The notes: generated by a model not told the origin, from the sequence alone. 64,000 nucleotides of DNA from Sinohyriopsis cumingii (GCA_028554795.2 CM068830.1:109009214-109073213), one strand, 5' to 3'. Counted from the first letter of the stretch, positions 25,466-38,660 are shown. Numbers and translations are program-made.

Positions 25466-26100
25466 GCAAACACATTAGCTGTTTGAGTTTCTGGCAAGCC
25501 AACTTTATTGAAATACTCAACATGTACAATTACATTCCAATATCTAACTACATAAGCTTCAATTGCTGATATAAGATATACATAATACAACTACGATAGT
25601 CCTTCCCTTACCAACGTCATACATTTGCATAATATATGCCTTTTAGAATTGTATTACAGATAATTAAATATCGAATAGATTCACGATAGCAAAATAATCT
25701 AAAATTCAATATTTCAGACTAATGCTGTAATTGAAATATATTTTACTGAAATTATTCTAAAATGTCGACATGTTTAAATTTTATTATTTAAAGAGTATTT
25801 TATTTCTAATTTAATTGTTAATAAGTATGAAGTTGGTAGCTAACTTAACTTTTTACTTTAATCAATAACATAATTACAAGTAAAAATAAGTTCTTCAAAC
25901 AATTAAACTTTCCAATACATTATATTAACGAATAGTAAGGAAATATTAAAATAATCTAATATTTAAACGTACTGATGTTAGATTAACATCTTAACACTAA
26001 AAATTCTTATAACAATAAAAATCCTTATACCATGTGATAAAGTGTACATAGACGATAATCTTACCTGCAAAGACAGAAGCTGTTTGAGTTTCTGGCGAGC
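25466..26100. repeat. Direct-repeat pair bounding about 590 bp
   Basis: AGCTGTTTGAGTTTCTGGC appears at about 25479-25497 and again at about 26079-26097, with similar flanks (CTGCAAA upstream, AACT downstream). The two copies are about 40 bp long with a handful of mismatches and have the same orientation. The AT-rich interior has no open frame. It could be the ends of a small non-autonomous element or an old local duplication. Confidence 0.5.
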
Positions 26101-27020
26101 AAACTGGCGTGTGCCCGTGGGTAGAGGCTTTATATATTAGTTTCCTAGGACCAAACCAAACATGGGCATGAGCCTAGTTCTTTGCGTTAGCCAGAATCTC
26201 AAAATGAGGCTTCGTAGTCTCTTACAGTTTTTCATCTGGGTCTATGTACATTATTACGTAGGTACTTCTGTAAGATCAGTGCATTTGCCCTCTAGAAAAA
26301 TCTTTTGAATCTGTCTAACTCGTCTATTTATGCAACCTAGCGAATGTACTTTTTGCTGACTTGAGATACAGGGCAATGTATGTATAAGACGGTTCGTATT
26401 TGATCATAAGGGCACAATCATTGTTAAATAGTATATTTATAATACCAAAATAAATAGATTTAATTTCATATAATTTAATAGAAAATTACTTTCAATATGA
26501 TTTGATCAAAACTTACTTTTAATGCAATTTAGAGAAAATCTAAATCTTGTTACTCGTACTAAACAATTATGTCCTAATGGTGATAATAACCAAGCAAACC
26601 ATAATATATGCGCTTTAGTAGGTAAACAAAGTTACATCGAATAACAAATATCTAAAGCCCCTAGAAACATTTAAAATTGTTCAAGCTGATGGCTGTGAAT
26701 ATATATGTCAAGTATCTGATCTTCATTGTTGTGGATAAATCAAACACAACTATGAACATATAGGTAGTATAAATGCACAAGAGAGGCATAATCCTTTTTT
26801 ATATTTGGTTACACAGTCTGAAATATGCAATAGCGATAAGAATGGATCCTTCATGACGCATACATGTTGCACAAATTCGCTATTTAGAGCAGACAGATAA
26901 ATATTGGTGAAAATGCTCCACACAGATGCATTCAGTTCAACAAATATTTTACGATAAGATGTTACATTTCATTTGATGAAATAATTAATTTTCTGATTAA
27001 TTTTCGATTTATTTTGTCAG

Positions 27021-27151
27021 CATCACCAAGTGCTGTTAAACTGGTTCAACCCATCTCACGCGATGGAGACCTTGCATTCGAATCTATCACCATGAAGTGT
27101 CAGACATTGAGTTGTGCCTTTCCTGCTCCAAATATAACTTGGTACTACAAG
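27021..27151 (+). CDS. IgSF gene exon 3: Ig domain 2, first half
   Basis: Residues 136-179, acceptor TTTTGTCAG, entering in phase 1 (G|CA gives Ala) and leaving in phase 0 at AAG|GTAAGG. It supplies the A-C strands: Cys162 in TMKC and Trp176 in NITWYYK, with an extra Cys167. The exon ends three residues after the core Trp, so the domain is incomplete without exon 4, the only other exon that can accept a phase-0 join. An NIT sequon precedes the Trp. Confidence 0.85.
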
Positions 27152-27365
27152 GTAAGGGTTGCAAATGGATGCAAATAATATATGTCCGCAAATTTACAAT
27201 CCTAATGTCATGACAGGAGCAATACTATAGTTTATGAAGAACATTTATGATGGATTATTGATCACATAGGAATTATATTATGTAATATATATCATCGCAA
27301 TTATGGATATTCATAAATGGAGATTATCCCGATTAGCACATACACGGCGGCAAGAAATGTTTTTC

Positions 27366-27414
27366 CCAGTGTGTGTATGTATGTATGCATGTATGTATGT
27401 ATGTATGTATGTGT
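27366..27414. repeat. (GTAT)n microsatellite
   Basis: Imperfect GTAT/GCAT tetranucleotide run just downstream of exon 3. Confidence 0.85.
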
Positions 27415-27660
27415 GTTTTTGTATATATGGTTCCACTGGGTGATTTAATAGGTTATTTAAAGAGCATGAATAACTTTTGTTTCAGAAGCGATCTAGTCAA
27501 ATTTATGGCCAAATCATTGTCTGTTACTTAGCCTCTTATGTAAAAATGGCTTATGAGGGTTTATTTTCAAAAATAAGTAAAATATACCATGAGTCATTGT
27601 AGTAATAATTTGCATATACGACGATGGAAATATACTTTACTGAATATCCAGTTACGCTGG

Positions 27661-27850
27661 AGAAATCTGGGAGCTTAGTTGATAGAGCGTCTGCTCGTAA
27701 TTCGGTACTCATAAGTTCAGTGTCTACTTTGCCGAGATCCCCAGCATTATAACATCAATGATGTGCAAAGTATGCCGTTTAATCACCAGAAACCTTCAGT
27801 TCTGGTGGATGGACAGGTCAGTGTAGGCTCCTAGTTCAGACGTCCCACGG
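27661..27850 (+). mobile_element. tRNA-derived SINE-like element, third type
   Basis: A head with a box A-like segment (TTAGTTGATAGAGCG) and a decayed box B (AAGTTCAGTGTCTAC), tRNA-spaced, followed by an unrelated body. It differs from families 1 and 2. No target-site duplication was found and the 3' end is uncertain. Confidence 0.45.
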
Positions 27851-29547
27851 AAGTAAAGAAAGCTCTGAACTTGACAACATTATCATCTTTAGGCTCCGTC
27901 CTCAACGGTGGGCTTGCAGACATAGAAAGGTTAGCTAATATATTCTACTATATTGGTCTAATGTCAGTAAGATTTGATCCATCGAAACAAATTACGTTGA
28001 CATCAGCTTCCCCTGCAAAAGCGTCCCCTGCAGTATATCCCCATCGTCACCACCCAACTGTATATCGAACATGTACGTAGAAGAGATACAATTATAATGC
28101 TGCGGCATAAATCCACTTATGACCTCCTACCTGCATATGATCGATGTTGAAGCGTCACTCGTGCTCAAAATGGATCATTATTTGGTCCCATATTATGCAT
28201 TCAGAAGACACCAACACGGCTATGTGTAACCTATACAAAATTAATTGACATACATCAGTGGACCGACAAATCTTCCACACATAAAGGGCTCAAATCCTTA
28301 ATAGAGCTGACTTTGTGGAAATGAGAAGAAAAATCAAACAAACAGTTGTCTCATAAGGGCATTTAGATTAATGTCTATAAAGGAATAATAAATAACATTT
28401 TGCACAAATTCATTAACTTAGTGTGGAGTAGCTTTGCTTGAATAAATCAATGTGTAGTGTATTAAAAAACTATGATATCCTACTTTTCTATTACGATGCA
28501 GAGACAGGGCAGCAAATGCAGCTGAACAATTTCTAAGCTAACTCATAAGTTTCCCCCACTTAGAAACAATAGGGATGAAGTCTATAAGCTCCCAAGTAAC
28601 CAAATGGTTTTCTATAATGCAGTGAAAAGCCCAAATCATTCAATTTCAATAGCAGTCAAGTCATTGAAGTTAATGATGGGAAATTGGGCAATATGGAGAT
28701 ACCAGCATTTGAAATAGTCATTTAGTAAAATGAAATATAACGAATGGCACTAAGCAATGTTCCAATGTAGACCGTACAAATACATTCCATCATATACGAC
28801 CTATACCTTTTGCTCAAGACAATATGGCAGGATTGCACTTTAAAGTTGCCCTTATGTAAATTTGCGTAAATGGTACTGCAAAATCAATCTGTAAATGAAC
28901 ATGTATAAAAATATAGAAATTCAACATACAGGAGGTCTTTATGCAAATCGTCTTCAACAGTTGAACTTGGTAGAGTTGGAAATCAATGTACATACATAAA
29001 CTAAACTCGTTGCGGAAAGGGTTGACTGCTTAAGACAGTTCAAGTGTCTTGATGGTTGGGTAAGTAGTGCAGGTGAAAGATGGATATCCGCGATCATACA
29101 CTTAGACCTACCTCTTAAAACAGTCCAACCCGGCGCTAGCACATTAAGGCAGGCGAACCGCTGTTGAATTTTTACGACTCTCAACAGGGACCAATTTTGT
29201 GATGAGAAAGTGTTTTGTTCGATCATGCCAACCTTGCTCTTATCTATTTACGATATTGAACTGCATACAAGCGCGAACATAACGACGTACAAGGCACATC
29301 TTAAGAAGTGACATTTTTTAAAATGTGAATGACCACCTCGTGGGTGGAGTGGAAAACTTCTGTTTAACAACGGGTTCGTCCACATTTAAAAGGAAAGATT
29401 AATTCATGGTGATATTATGATTCTTCATTGTCGCGTCCCATGCTCCAACAATCCACCTGCCATCGAAGAATAACCAAAGCCAAGAGTAACGAAAGCATCA
29501 GTAAGATATTAAATTCTGAAGATGTCAACCCTGTCGTCTAGAAAGGC

Positions 29548-29864
29548 GCGTGTGCGATTTAGATTTTTAACGTAGTTTTAACACTTCATTAGTCATATCG
29601 CTACGACATCTGCATTGTAGCAGTTTATAATGATGCATAGCACTGGGGCATCATGCCGCAAACGAGTTGGATGATGTCCACGCAGTCACATTATTCTGAC
29701 ACCAGGCCGACCAGTCCTAATACTAACTGAGCGCCAACCAAGATAGCTGTTGGTACCAATTTTTTAGGCCTTTGGTATGGCTCGGCTGGGATTCCAACCC
29801 ACGAACTCCCACATCCGAGGCGGACGCTCTAACTACTTAGGCCACCGGGGCAGTCTAATAAAAA
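29548..29864 (-). mobile_element. tRNA-derived SINE, family 1, minus strand
   Basis: Reverse copy with ATTTTTAACGTAGTTTTAAC, GGGGCATCATGCCGCAAACG, ACACCAGGCCGACCAGTCC and a head reading TCCAACCCACGAACTCCC and TTAGGCCACCGGGG. An 8-bp direct repeat AGAAAGGC flanks it (29540-29547 and 29865-29872). Confidence 0.85.
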
Positions 29865-31169
29865 AGAAAGGCATTGCCATTTAAATGGACACTGAACATT
29901 TGTCAAGCTTGGAGATCATAATGTGATTCTTTGTTGAAACGAAAATGATAATGGGGTTTTGTCTCGTTACGGTTGAGATTTATGATGTACAATTCACATA
30001 GAATCCTTCTAGGGGTAAACGGCGGGGGTGGTCATGTTGGGACGTTTGTATTAATAGGCAGGCAGATTAATGGAGCATCGCTTTTACACACTTAATTTAT
30101 CTCCATTATTGATCCTGGGCTGGCGACACGGTGGCAAGGGTATTTAATCCTTGGGCGTTAACCACCACAAAATGTACATTCTTCTTAACAAGACATATTA
30201 TAAACCCGTCTTGAACCTCTTCCCCCCCCCCCACTCTCCAGCTTGAGCGTCCCCGATACCTAATGCCTTCAAAGAAATGGCCCTAAGCAAAGTGATTGGG
30301 GTGGCGGATATTGTGGCCAGAACACACTATTCATAATGCAGTTGTATCAAGGAGTGTCCATAGGTTCCCTATCACGTCGCACCTGTTGGTCATATATGTT
30401 CCAACTCGTGCGCGGTGCACACATTACCATTGTTCAAGAAACTGGAAGAATCAACCGAAGGAATATTTTGGCGTAAATTGCCACAAAATGTAAAAGGTTT
30501 TGGTCCATGTTTCAATATTTGCAAATATGGGACCCCTAATTTTCCTAAGCAGAGTTTGACAGTGGGTAATGTGGAATCTAAACTGATTATTGTATGTTGA
30601 CTGTATCATATTTGGATGCAAAGTTGCAATATCGATATATTTTTTGCTAAAGTTTGTTTTTAATAGAGACAGGAAGCAATGAGATTGGCCCCTGTAAAGT
30701 CCCTAACCTCTCACCAACCGCTTCCTCTTCATAGAACATGATGAAATGTATGTATTCTTCTAAGGAAGAGTAACATGAACAGTCGCTCAACTGCTGAACT
30801 GTCAGAAGATGTTCAGGACTTCAATAAACCAGCGAAAACGTGCCAAACAAACTCTCACTATGTGAAAAGTCCAGGTATCGTTAAAATTCTAAAGCTAAGA
30901 TGATTAACGGCACTATTCGTAGGTGGTATCGCGGCAGTTCATTTAGCAGTCTAGTTTATCCAAAAATCAATTATAATGGTGAGAGTGTATTCAATTGGTA
31001 ACCATAGAGATGAGAACCACAAGGAACGCGACCGATGCTACTTTGATTTTTATATAACACGAGGTTCCCTGCCATCCATTAGGTTTCTATACAAGCTAGC
31101 ATAATGCTCTTTGTGTTGTTTGATTCATTCGTTTTTGTTTTTTTTTTTTTTGTTTTGTTTTGGCAGATG

Positions 31170-33300
31170 AGGTTTAAATACCTGGACTAGAAATGGATTC
31201 GTACCGCTGACATACCGCTGGCAAAATTATGCTTTTAATGAACCTCAGTTTGATGAGAACCGAGGATAATTTGATACACTGTTTGCAAAATAGACTGAGC
31301 AGGCTTTTTGTGGGTTTGTGTCCTGGACTAGGATCAGTATAATGGTCTCCAGAATTCGAGTGCCATGTATCCATCATCTCGCTCAATTTCTTCTGCACTG
31401 CTTGCGGACTCTGCTGAAGGCATCTTTCTTTGCAGAAGACTTGGGGTCGATGTTGTATGCACGAAGGAGACGATGCTTCTCCTCTAGCAGGGATTGTAAG
31501 TTTTACAGTTCTCGTCAGATCAGTCTTGGTGCTTTCACGCAGTGACACCTGTGGTTTCAGATGCAGTAGAGTACACCAGATGCTTGAAGCCTGCTCAGCA
31601 TTTCTCTACGTCGTCGGAATCATAGTCTGTAGTTTTTAGCTGGCTTGTCAGAGCTATAGGGACGTTGAGTAGCTTTGGGACTTTAATTCCATGAGGACGT
31701 CTGGGATGTTTAATTTTAATATTCACCTTGAAATTCATTAGCCTGTGACTTGTTCAACAGTCAGCTCCACACATTGCTTTGGTCACACTGACAACCTGCA
31801 TGTCATTCCTACGGACTAACATGTAGTTGATCAGATGCCAGTGCTTAGACCGTGGATGCATCCAAGTTGTTCGTTACGGTTAGGCAGACGGAAAACGGTG
31901 TTTGTGATCAGGAAATCATATGTTGCGGACATCCTCAGGGGCAGAGGGCCGTTACTGTTGCAGTTGCCAATGCCATGTTTACCATTATCTTCACTCCACA
32001 ATGTGATCCAAGCCGACTCTGGCGTTAAAACCACCAAGAATAATCAGCTTCACTGACTTTGGTACCGAAGCAATGATAGATTTCAGCTCCTGGTAGAACT
32101 TGTCTTTGGCTTCATCGGAGTTGGTCATAGTTGGTGCATAAGCACTAATGAGAGTAGCTTGCTTTTTTCCATACAAGGGTAGCTTCAGCATTATAAGACG
32201 ATCATCATTCCTTTGGTATTCACCAAACTAGACTTGACAACGAAACCAACTCCAGACTCACAACGTTCATCGATGTCACGTCCACTCCAGAAAAAGGTGT
32301 AGCTAGCTCCAACTTAAGTCTTCTAGCCCTCGTCGGCCAAGCGCGTTTTATACAGGGCTGCTATCTCTATCTTGCAGCGAAGAAGTTCTCATGCAATCAG
32401 GGCAGTTCGTCTCTCCGGTCTGTCAGCCTCAGCTCGATCCAATAGAATGTCTATGTTTCACGTACCAAGATTGAGTGAAACCTTTCTTATTTTCTTTGTT
32501 TTCCGACCACAAAATCAGAATTTCCCCAAGGCTTGGCAAGCTGGTCTGTATAGTTGAATCTGGCTTGTTTTAGGGTACCTTTTCTAGCCCTGTTCTTAGG
32601 CTACGGAGGTAAGCAACGCTATCGTTAAGGGGTCTGCTTAGTCCTTCAAACGGCTGCCGACATCCATTTCCGCTTCAGGTCAATGGAAGACGACCCTATG
32701 GCCTGAGCCGCTTACAAGCAGGTCCGTCACTACTGCTGTCAGTGCATCCACACCTGCCGTGTCGCAGCTCGCCCATCACTGAAAGCCTTAGGCACGGGTG
32801 ATGACATAAATGACTTGCGCTTCAGTTGGTTTAAATTGAGAATTTCGCTGCGTCAGCTTCATTCTCTCGTCCAGGCCCCACTTTGTCTGGTTGCAAGACG
32901 CAGTCAAAACGGCTGGAATGGAGACTAGATGCAGTGGACAATGCGTCCCACGTGCCTTGCAGTGCTTTTAGCTGTCCACGTCGCTTTGCTGGGTCCGCCG
33001 TCCTGTCCGTTGTCCAACTAGTGGTTCCTCCGCGCAGTCCGCCGGTTCCAATCTTCATATGCAATGGGTGACAATCCCTAACCCACAAAGGGTTTGAGAC
33101 CTGTCGGTTAACCTTAACCTGGTTTAACCGGCCAGTCGAAGCAGCTGCCCGTGGTGTGGCCGCTGCGCATGCTACAGCTTCTTGGAGCCACAGGTGAGAG
33201 CTGAGCATCAAGTGGGGACCGAAGGTGGACTAGCTACTCTCACGGGTGTACTACTGCTACCCCCACCAGAGGTACTAGCCCTAAATGAGTACCCCATAAA
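31170..33300 (-). mobile_element. Non-LTR retrotransposon (LINE), 5' and endonuclease half
   Basis: Minus strand from 33300 downwards: a GC-richer 5' segment with an open frame containing MKIGTGGLRGG and GTWDALSTASSLHSSRFDCV, then the apurinic-type endonuclease with ATLISAYAPTMTNSDEAKDK, LIILGGFNARVG (usual GDFNARVG; the Asp is Gly) and GIGNCNSNGPLPLRMSATYD...ITNTVFRLP. Next comes the linker before RT (EMMDTWHSNSGD type). The RT is missing. A T-run at 31138-31152, A-rich on the minus strand, lies just past its end. Inactive and truncated. Confidence 0.8.
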
Positions 33301-35574
33301 CACGGTAATAGTAGTAGTGTAGCCTCCTCTAATGCATGATGCATGTTTTATGTATTTTATGTGAAAGCCTAACCTCTAAATTTATTTTTGTGCCGAACTT
33401 ATCTACTGCAATAACTATATAAATTATTATATGTCATGCGTATCATATGGTTGTTATCAACTTTTTTAATTGCCGCAATACTATCACAAACTCAGTTCTT
33501 GGTTGTTGTTTTTGTATTCAGTTGTTACAGGTCTATGCTTTTATAATAGGTAACAAAAAAGAGTGAAAAGCAACAAGCTTTGTAAAATTCAACAATTAAT
33601 TTTTTTCCCAAGAATACTAAACGAAACTGAAAAGAGAACTTACGGTATGAATAATTTAATCCCAAAATAATTCTAAAATAATAGACACAAGTCCTAACAA
33701 TTTAACGTTCTGAATAACATTTATTATATGCCCAAACTAAATCCAACGATGAAGGTTTTGATCTGCACTTTGTAGCCCTAAAAGTGTTGATATACCAGTG
33801 AATTTTTGTTTAATCACAGTAATGCAAATCCAGGATTGAATTAACTATAAATTCCAGTGAATGTGTCTGTCCGATAATATTATTTTTATATAAGCTATCT
33901 GTATTTCCAGAGAAAAATCACTTGAATTAAATAACTTCAAGAAATAAATTCAAGCCCAAAATGAATTACTTGTCACGTAAATAAAATAATTTGATTGGAT
34001 CTTAAGCACGAATGAAAAACCCTTTCAATAACAAGATTATATAGTATTCTATCTGATCGCGGGTCACAATTAATATTTTCTAAAAAATTGTACCTATAAC
34101 ATTTTAGAAACTTCTCAGCGTTTACAAAATAAAATCGTAGTCATAATTAAACATGTATTGCTAAAATGATAATACCGAACCTGGTCTATGTCTGGTACAC
34201 GAGGTATAACTGTAGGAGAATTTCAATAACCTTGAACCAGACCCACATAAACATTTACTTATATTAATAACGATCATATATTAAACTCATGAACGTAGAA
34301 AATGTTTTAGACAAGTATTAGTTGTTTAAGGAATAAAGTAAAAGAATCAGTAATTCAGGTAAATTAGAAATAAAGTTGATTTTTGGACAAGGCCAAATCT
34401 GACATACATTGTTACATTATAATAGCATCTAATGAAATTTGAAACAAAACCAATAAACTAATAACAAACAGTGCAAATTAAGTATACATAACACAGTAGA
34501 TTTTGGTGCACCCTATGCCTTTCGAACTAGCGACGAATCCTGAATTCGGAATTGTGACACAATACCTATACTGTATAGGCTAAACCCTATCCTTTCGTTG
34601 GCAGTGCAGATGCATTTTACGTTAATCTCGAAAACATTAGTTTTGTCAGCACACTGCCTTACCAACCATAAATCGTTTGCTGCAATTATCGTCTTTCATT
34701 TTGTTATATGTATACCTCTAGCGAATGTGTTTTGTCCAGTATATAAATATTATAGTTTGTGATGCACTGCAGTTTAATACAGTCTTATCTGCGACGAGCC
34801 TCTTTCAACAGTACAACATATTTCAACCCTCGTAACAAGCATTTCAGAGACCCAAACCCTATGAAACTTTCACATTAATATGCCAAAGTACTGAAGACTT
34901 CCAGTGGAAGGCAATATGACTCTTTGCGCATGTATCCTTAACAATCAGTTGTCAACTCATTCCACTGCGATTCGTTAAATTATGGAAATTGTGCAGCTTA
35001 GCAAACCATTCATGACTGATATATATTGAATTTTCTGTATTTTTATTTCACAATAGTTGTATTGTGTGTTCGTTTCATTCGCTATAGTACGTGTTCCTGA
35101 ATCAATACATTGCTATGCGGTTACAGGGGTGTAGGGAATGTACCCCCGTCTGTAGTTAAAACTCATTTTGCAATTCAAACAGTCGTGGTGAATATGAAAT
35201 TGTAAGAATGTATATATATTGACACACCTTGTATTTCTTTAAAAGGAAAGAAACTAACGGTTCGCTTATACCTTGGGAAGAGATTTCCTCGCAAAATTGT
35301 GTTCGTGGTGTGTCTCGAGGATCTATATTTTATCTCATTATAATGCCTTTACTGGTTATATTTTATGATTTTATGAGCAGCATGAAAAAGGGTCTTTAAT
35401 TATATCATGTTTGACCATTGGTATCCTCACAACATCTCTTGAATAATTACATAATTAGATAAATTGTAAAAGTCTCGTATAGATATATACCCCAACAACA
35501 GTTCTAGATCACTAAGAAGTTTAAATAGTATATATTTAAATTGCATGAGGCTTATTAGAGAACAATTCTGCCTC

Positions 35575-35593
35575 AGAGAGAGAGAGAGAGAGT
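35575..35593. repeat. Short (AG)n microsatellite
   Basis: About nine AG units. Confidence 0.9.
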
Positions 35594-35756
35594 TTTATGT
35601 CTTATAAGAGACAAGTTTGTTTCGATTAAATTTTAAAATATTGTGCTTCTACAGGAGACCATTTATAAACCCCTCTTTTTCTTTCAGGTAACAAACTATT
35701 CCCATCCTCATATACTGTATTGATATTTCAATTCTGATTCAATCAGTTTTGGACAC

Positions 35757-35966
35757 AAACTGCCCTTTAAATTCCACAAACTGCCCTTTAAATTCCACAA
35801 ATTGCCTTTAAATTCCACAAATTGCCCTTTAAATTCCACAAATTGCCCTTTAAATTCCACAAACTGCCCTTTAAATTCCACAAATTGCCCTTTAAATTCC
35901 ACAAACTGCCTTTTAAATTCCACAAATTGCCCTTTAAATTCCACAAACTGCCTTTTTAAATTCCAT
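35757..35966. repeat. 21-bp minisatellite, about 10 units
   Basis: The unit AAATTCCACAAAYTGCCCTTT (Y is C or T) is repeated about ten times with few changes, mostly the C/T site and one-base indels in the T/C runs. As 21 is a multiple of three, the array keeps an open frame on both strands (CPLNSTN on plus, KGQFVEF on minus), but there is no signal peptide, splice site or homology to suggest a protein. Confidence 0.95.
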
Positions 35967-36043
35967 TCGTGGCGATATTTTAGAGCTGGCCCAAGAAAAA
36001 GTAAAATAACTAAATCACAGTATAGAGCAACTACATTATGCTA

Positions 36044-37170
36044 ATTATGGACGATTCTCAATTTTGTGAAGCCAAAATTGCCAAATCTCAGTTGACAATA
36101 GGGCAGACGTATCTTGAACGTGCAAAACGTGCATTGTAACTGATTCAGGAACAATTACACAACATAAATTAGTGCACACAGTTATATTGTGGAAGATTTA
36201 GCAGTTGTCGGAGAAGTGGCTAAACTAGTTTATGAATCTAACTAGCAGCACTGCCATTATAATGAGAGGAAGAGATAACGTGAATTTCAAATCTGGGTAT
36301 GATACAGGTGGTGTTGAAGCTTTGTGCTCCTGAAGAATTCGACCTAAGCAGAGTTATAATTGATAGAAAACTTATTTTCAATAAACATCTAGCATATGGT
36401 CACTTGGTATATGAAAAGCTGTATTCAACTCACTCGTAGTTTTAAAAAATATGATGCCGATGGTATTAATTCATCGGATAGAAAAATGATGAAAATCTCT
36501 GCAAACGATGTTCAGATTGCCAATTGATTCCCTGAAGGCTTCATGATAACCCCGAAGTAACATTTGTCAAGTATAATATGTAACCTTGGTTGATTTTGGC
36601 ATAATAAGCTGCTTCAAAACGTTACAGAGCAAGGGAAGGAACATACTCTAGAAGATCGTATTTACTGCCATACAAAAAATAGTTTGCACAAGTATAAATC
36701 AATAGTAAGAGCAAAATGAATTGTTCTACAAAAGAACATGCAATGCGCTTTATTGAGAGAACGATAGACTGATCAATCTACCTATACCTTACACAAGCAA
36801 ACTCGAGCAAAACATACAATAAGATTACACACCACTTTAGGGAAATCTCCATAGTCAGAAAACCTAAACAAAACTATAGTTTGATGATGGGATAACAGTT
36901 CTCCAAACAAATGAGATATTGTTTTACCACAACTAATATATCGGTACAATTAATCATAACACATCGGCGTAACATGATTGCAGTGGAGGCGAGCTGGAAT
37001 GAAATAAATCAAATGTATGTATCGATCTCAAGTATGTATGAAACTCAAGAATTCAGAGCTGGCAAGATGCGAATAATTGCGAAAAGCTAAACAATTTTTA
37101 GAAACTCCTACACTTCTACATTTACTTAGGAAATATTGTTAATCCGACAGTAATTTTAGCTAAGGCTTGA
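36044..37170 (+). pseudogene. Decayed coding-like block, unknown
   Basis: Short plus-strand frames of protein-like composition follow each other with stops and shifts. One starts MDDSQFCEAKIAKSQLTIGQ near 36046. A 40-codon frame near 36312-36437 contains EEFDLSRVIIDRKLIFNKHL, and the next near 36440-36531 contains KKYDADGINSSDRKMMKISA. I recognise no family. It may be the remains of an integrated element or virus, or of a host gene. Base use is no sharp guide here. Confidence 0.3.
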
Positions 37171-38159
37171 TTTGTGACTAGTAGTTACGTCGAGTTAACA
37201 AAGATTCTTAAGAGCATATTGATGAAGGTAAAGGGTAATTATGGATTTAAAGGTTATAATGAAAATTGTCTGACGAACAGCATAACATATTATTTCCTGT
37301 ATATGAATAACGAACGCGAATTGAATAGAGAGAAGTAAGTAGCAGAAACTTTGAGAACTTTAGAGCTAACGATGTTATTGAGTGCAATAGATGCGGTAAT
37401 AAGAATGCATTAAAAAGTCAAGCAATTATAACATGCAAGTGACGCGTTTTTTTTTATTAATTCTAAATCCAGAAGGACAAAGATAGTCTAAAACATAACG
37501 TGAAAAACGAGAAAACTTTATTTAAATTGCAGTTAATGAAGGAATAAAGGGAATAACATTTTAAGATATAAAGCTGATTTCGACTTCACCTAAACTGGCT
37601 TAAATTATGATTACAATTATTCTCTGAGACTTTAAACGAGGTAAATGGTAAATAAAACTACATAGATGTTGATGCTACCACGAGGACATAAAACTTTCTT
37701 TCAAATTTAAATTGAAGACGTTACAGCTGTTTTTCACGCAATTGTCCTATTTTAAAACTTTTTATTAGAAAGTCAGAAGGAATTACCCACAAATTAAATT
37801 ATTTGGCTTTATTATATATGTATTCAATGTATTCAGCCTGGGTTTCTTTGAAATGCATTTAGCATAATGTTTTAATTTTTGTTGGTGGTACACCACTGGT
37901 AACAAAGGCTTTGCTATTGCGGCCTCTGTGAGGTAGCGCGGCTGCCCTGCAATGCATTTCAGAGCAAAATCTATAATTTAGTTAATAGCTTCGCGGACTT
38001 GTTTAGGTTTATTGTTTACAGCTAAATTGTTTTGAGGTGCAGATGAAGAATATCTTGATCCGAACCCGCATTCCATGCAAATCAAAACTACATAGACTTC
38101 AAAATATTAGAAGTTTTACCGTTTACGTGGGTCAATTCAAAATGATTGTGAAAATGGGT

Positions 38160-38660
38160 ATTTTTACAACGTAGTGCTTTTCCCGGCCAGCGAGGATGAT
38201 GGATTACTCATGGAGCACGAATGTGATACCTTCAGGTCGCACATCTCCAAGAACGCTGGTAGCAACTCAAGCAAGTTGTTGTAGTCAGCGCTTGTCTCCC
38301 ATGCGTCTTTCAATGGTATGGAGCAAAGATAATTGTGGCAACTATCAATTCTTTGTATTTAGATTCGATATCTTCAACATGTTACTGTTTAAGCCGGAGT
38401 TTGCTCCGTTGATCGAGGAAGAGCTGAAATATTTTAATCTCTGGACGAGATGAGGCTCCAAGGCATAATTCTTACACACGACAGAATCAATAATGGATAT
38501 TGTTTCGCTAAGTTGGTTTTAGTAACCACTTCCCCAGCTGTAGTTACAGTAATTTGCAACCTCTGGCATGCTAATCCGTGTTGTTTGATGTTGCATAATA
38601 GCTACTATGCGATCAAATATAGTATTACATTTCTTGACAGGCTTGCATTGTAGCACAATA
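38160..38660. pseudogene. Decayed coding-like block, strand uncertain
   Basis: A block of higher GC than its surroundings with open frames on both strands. Plus frames run 38196-38450 and 38450-38650. The minus reading gives pieces such as LKYFSSSSINGANSGLNSNM and VATSVLGDVRPEGITFVLHE. Neither is recognised. It may belong with the 36-37 kb block, about 1 kb away. Confidence 0.25.

Larger units (their letters stand above)
8370..27020 (+). other. Intron 2
   Basis: An 18.6 kb intron. Contents in order: SINE (9259-9584), LINE fragment (10240-10640), decayed glycoprotein-like block (12240-16690) with an inserted SINE, gypsy remains (18010-19165 and 19960-20840), LINE 3' half (20950-21990), trinucleotide repeat (23278-23376) and GA repeat (25325-25368). 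Between these, 10650-12240, 16700-18000, 22000-23270, 23380-25320 and 25370-27020 are AT-rich with no recognisable coding content. Confidence 0.7.

Noticed and set aside
28954..29226. A 90-codon minus-strand open frame
   Set aside because: Somewhat GC-richer than its surroundings and perhaps an element remnant, but I could not match it to any motif.
30220..30240. C-runs (also at 10247 and 56139) and G-runs (54282 and 55919) as possible regulatory or quadruplex sites
   Set aside because: Simple homopolymer-type runs without the spaced G-tract pattern of a quadruplex.
35708..36044. Open frames of heptad repeats (KGQFVEF or CPLNSTN)
   Set aside because: Produced by a 21-bp minisatellite. No start context, splice sites or homology.
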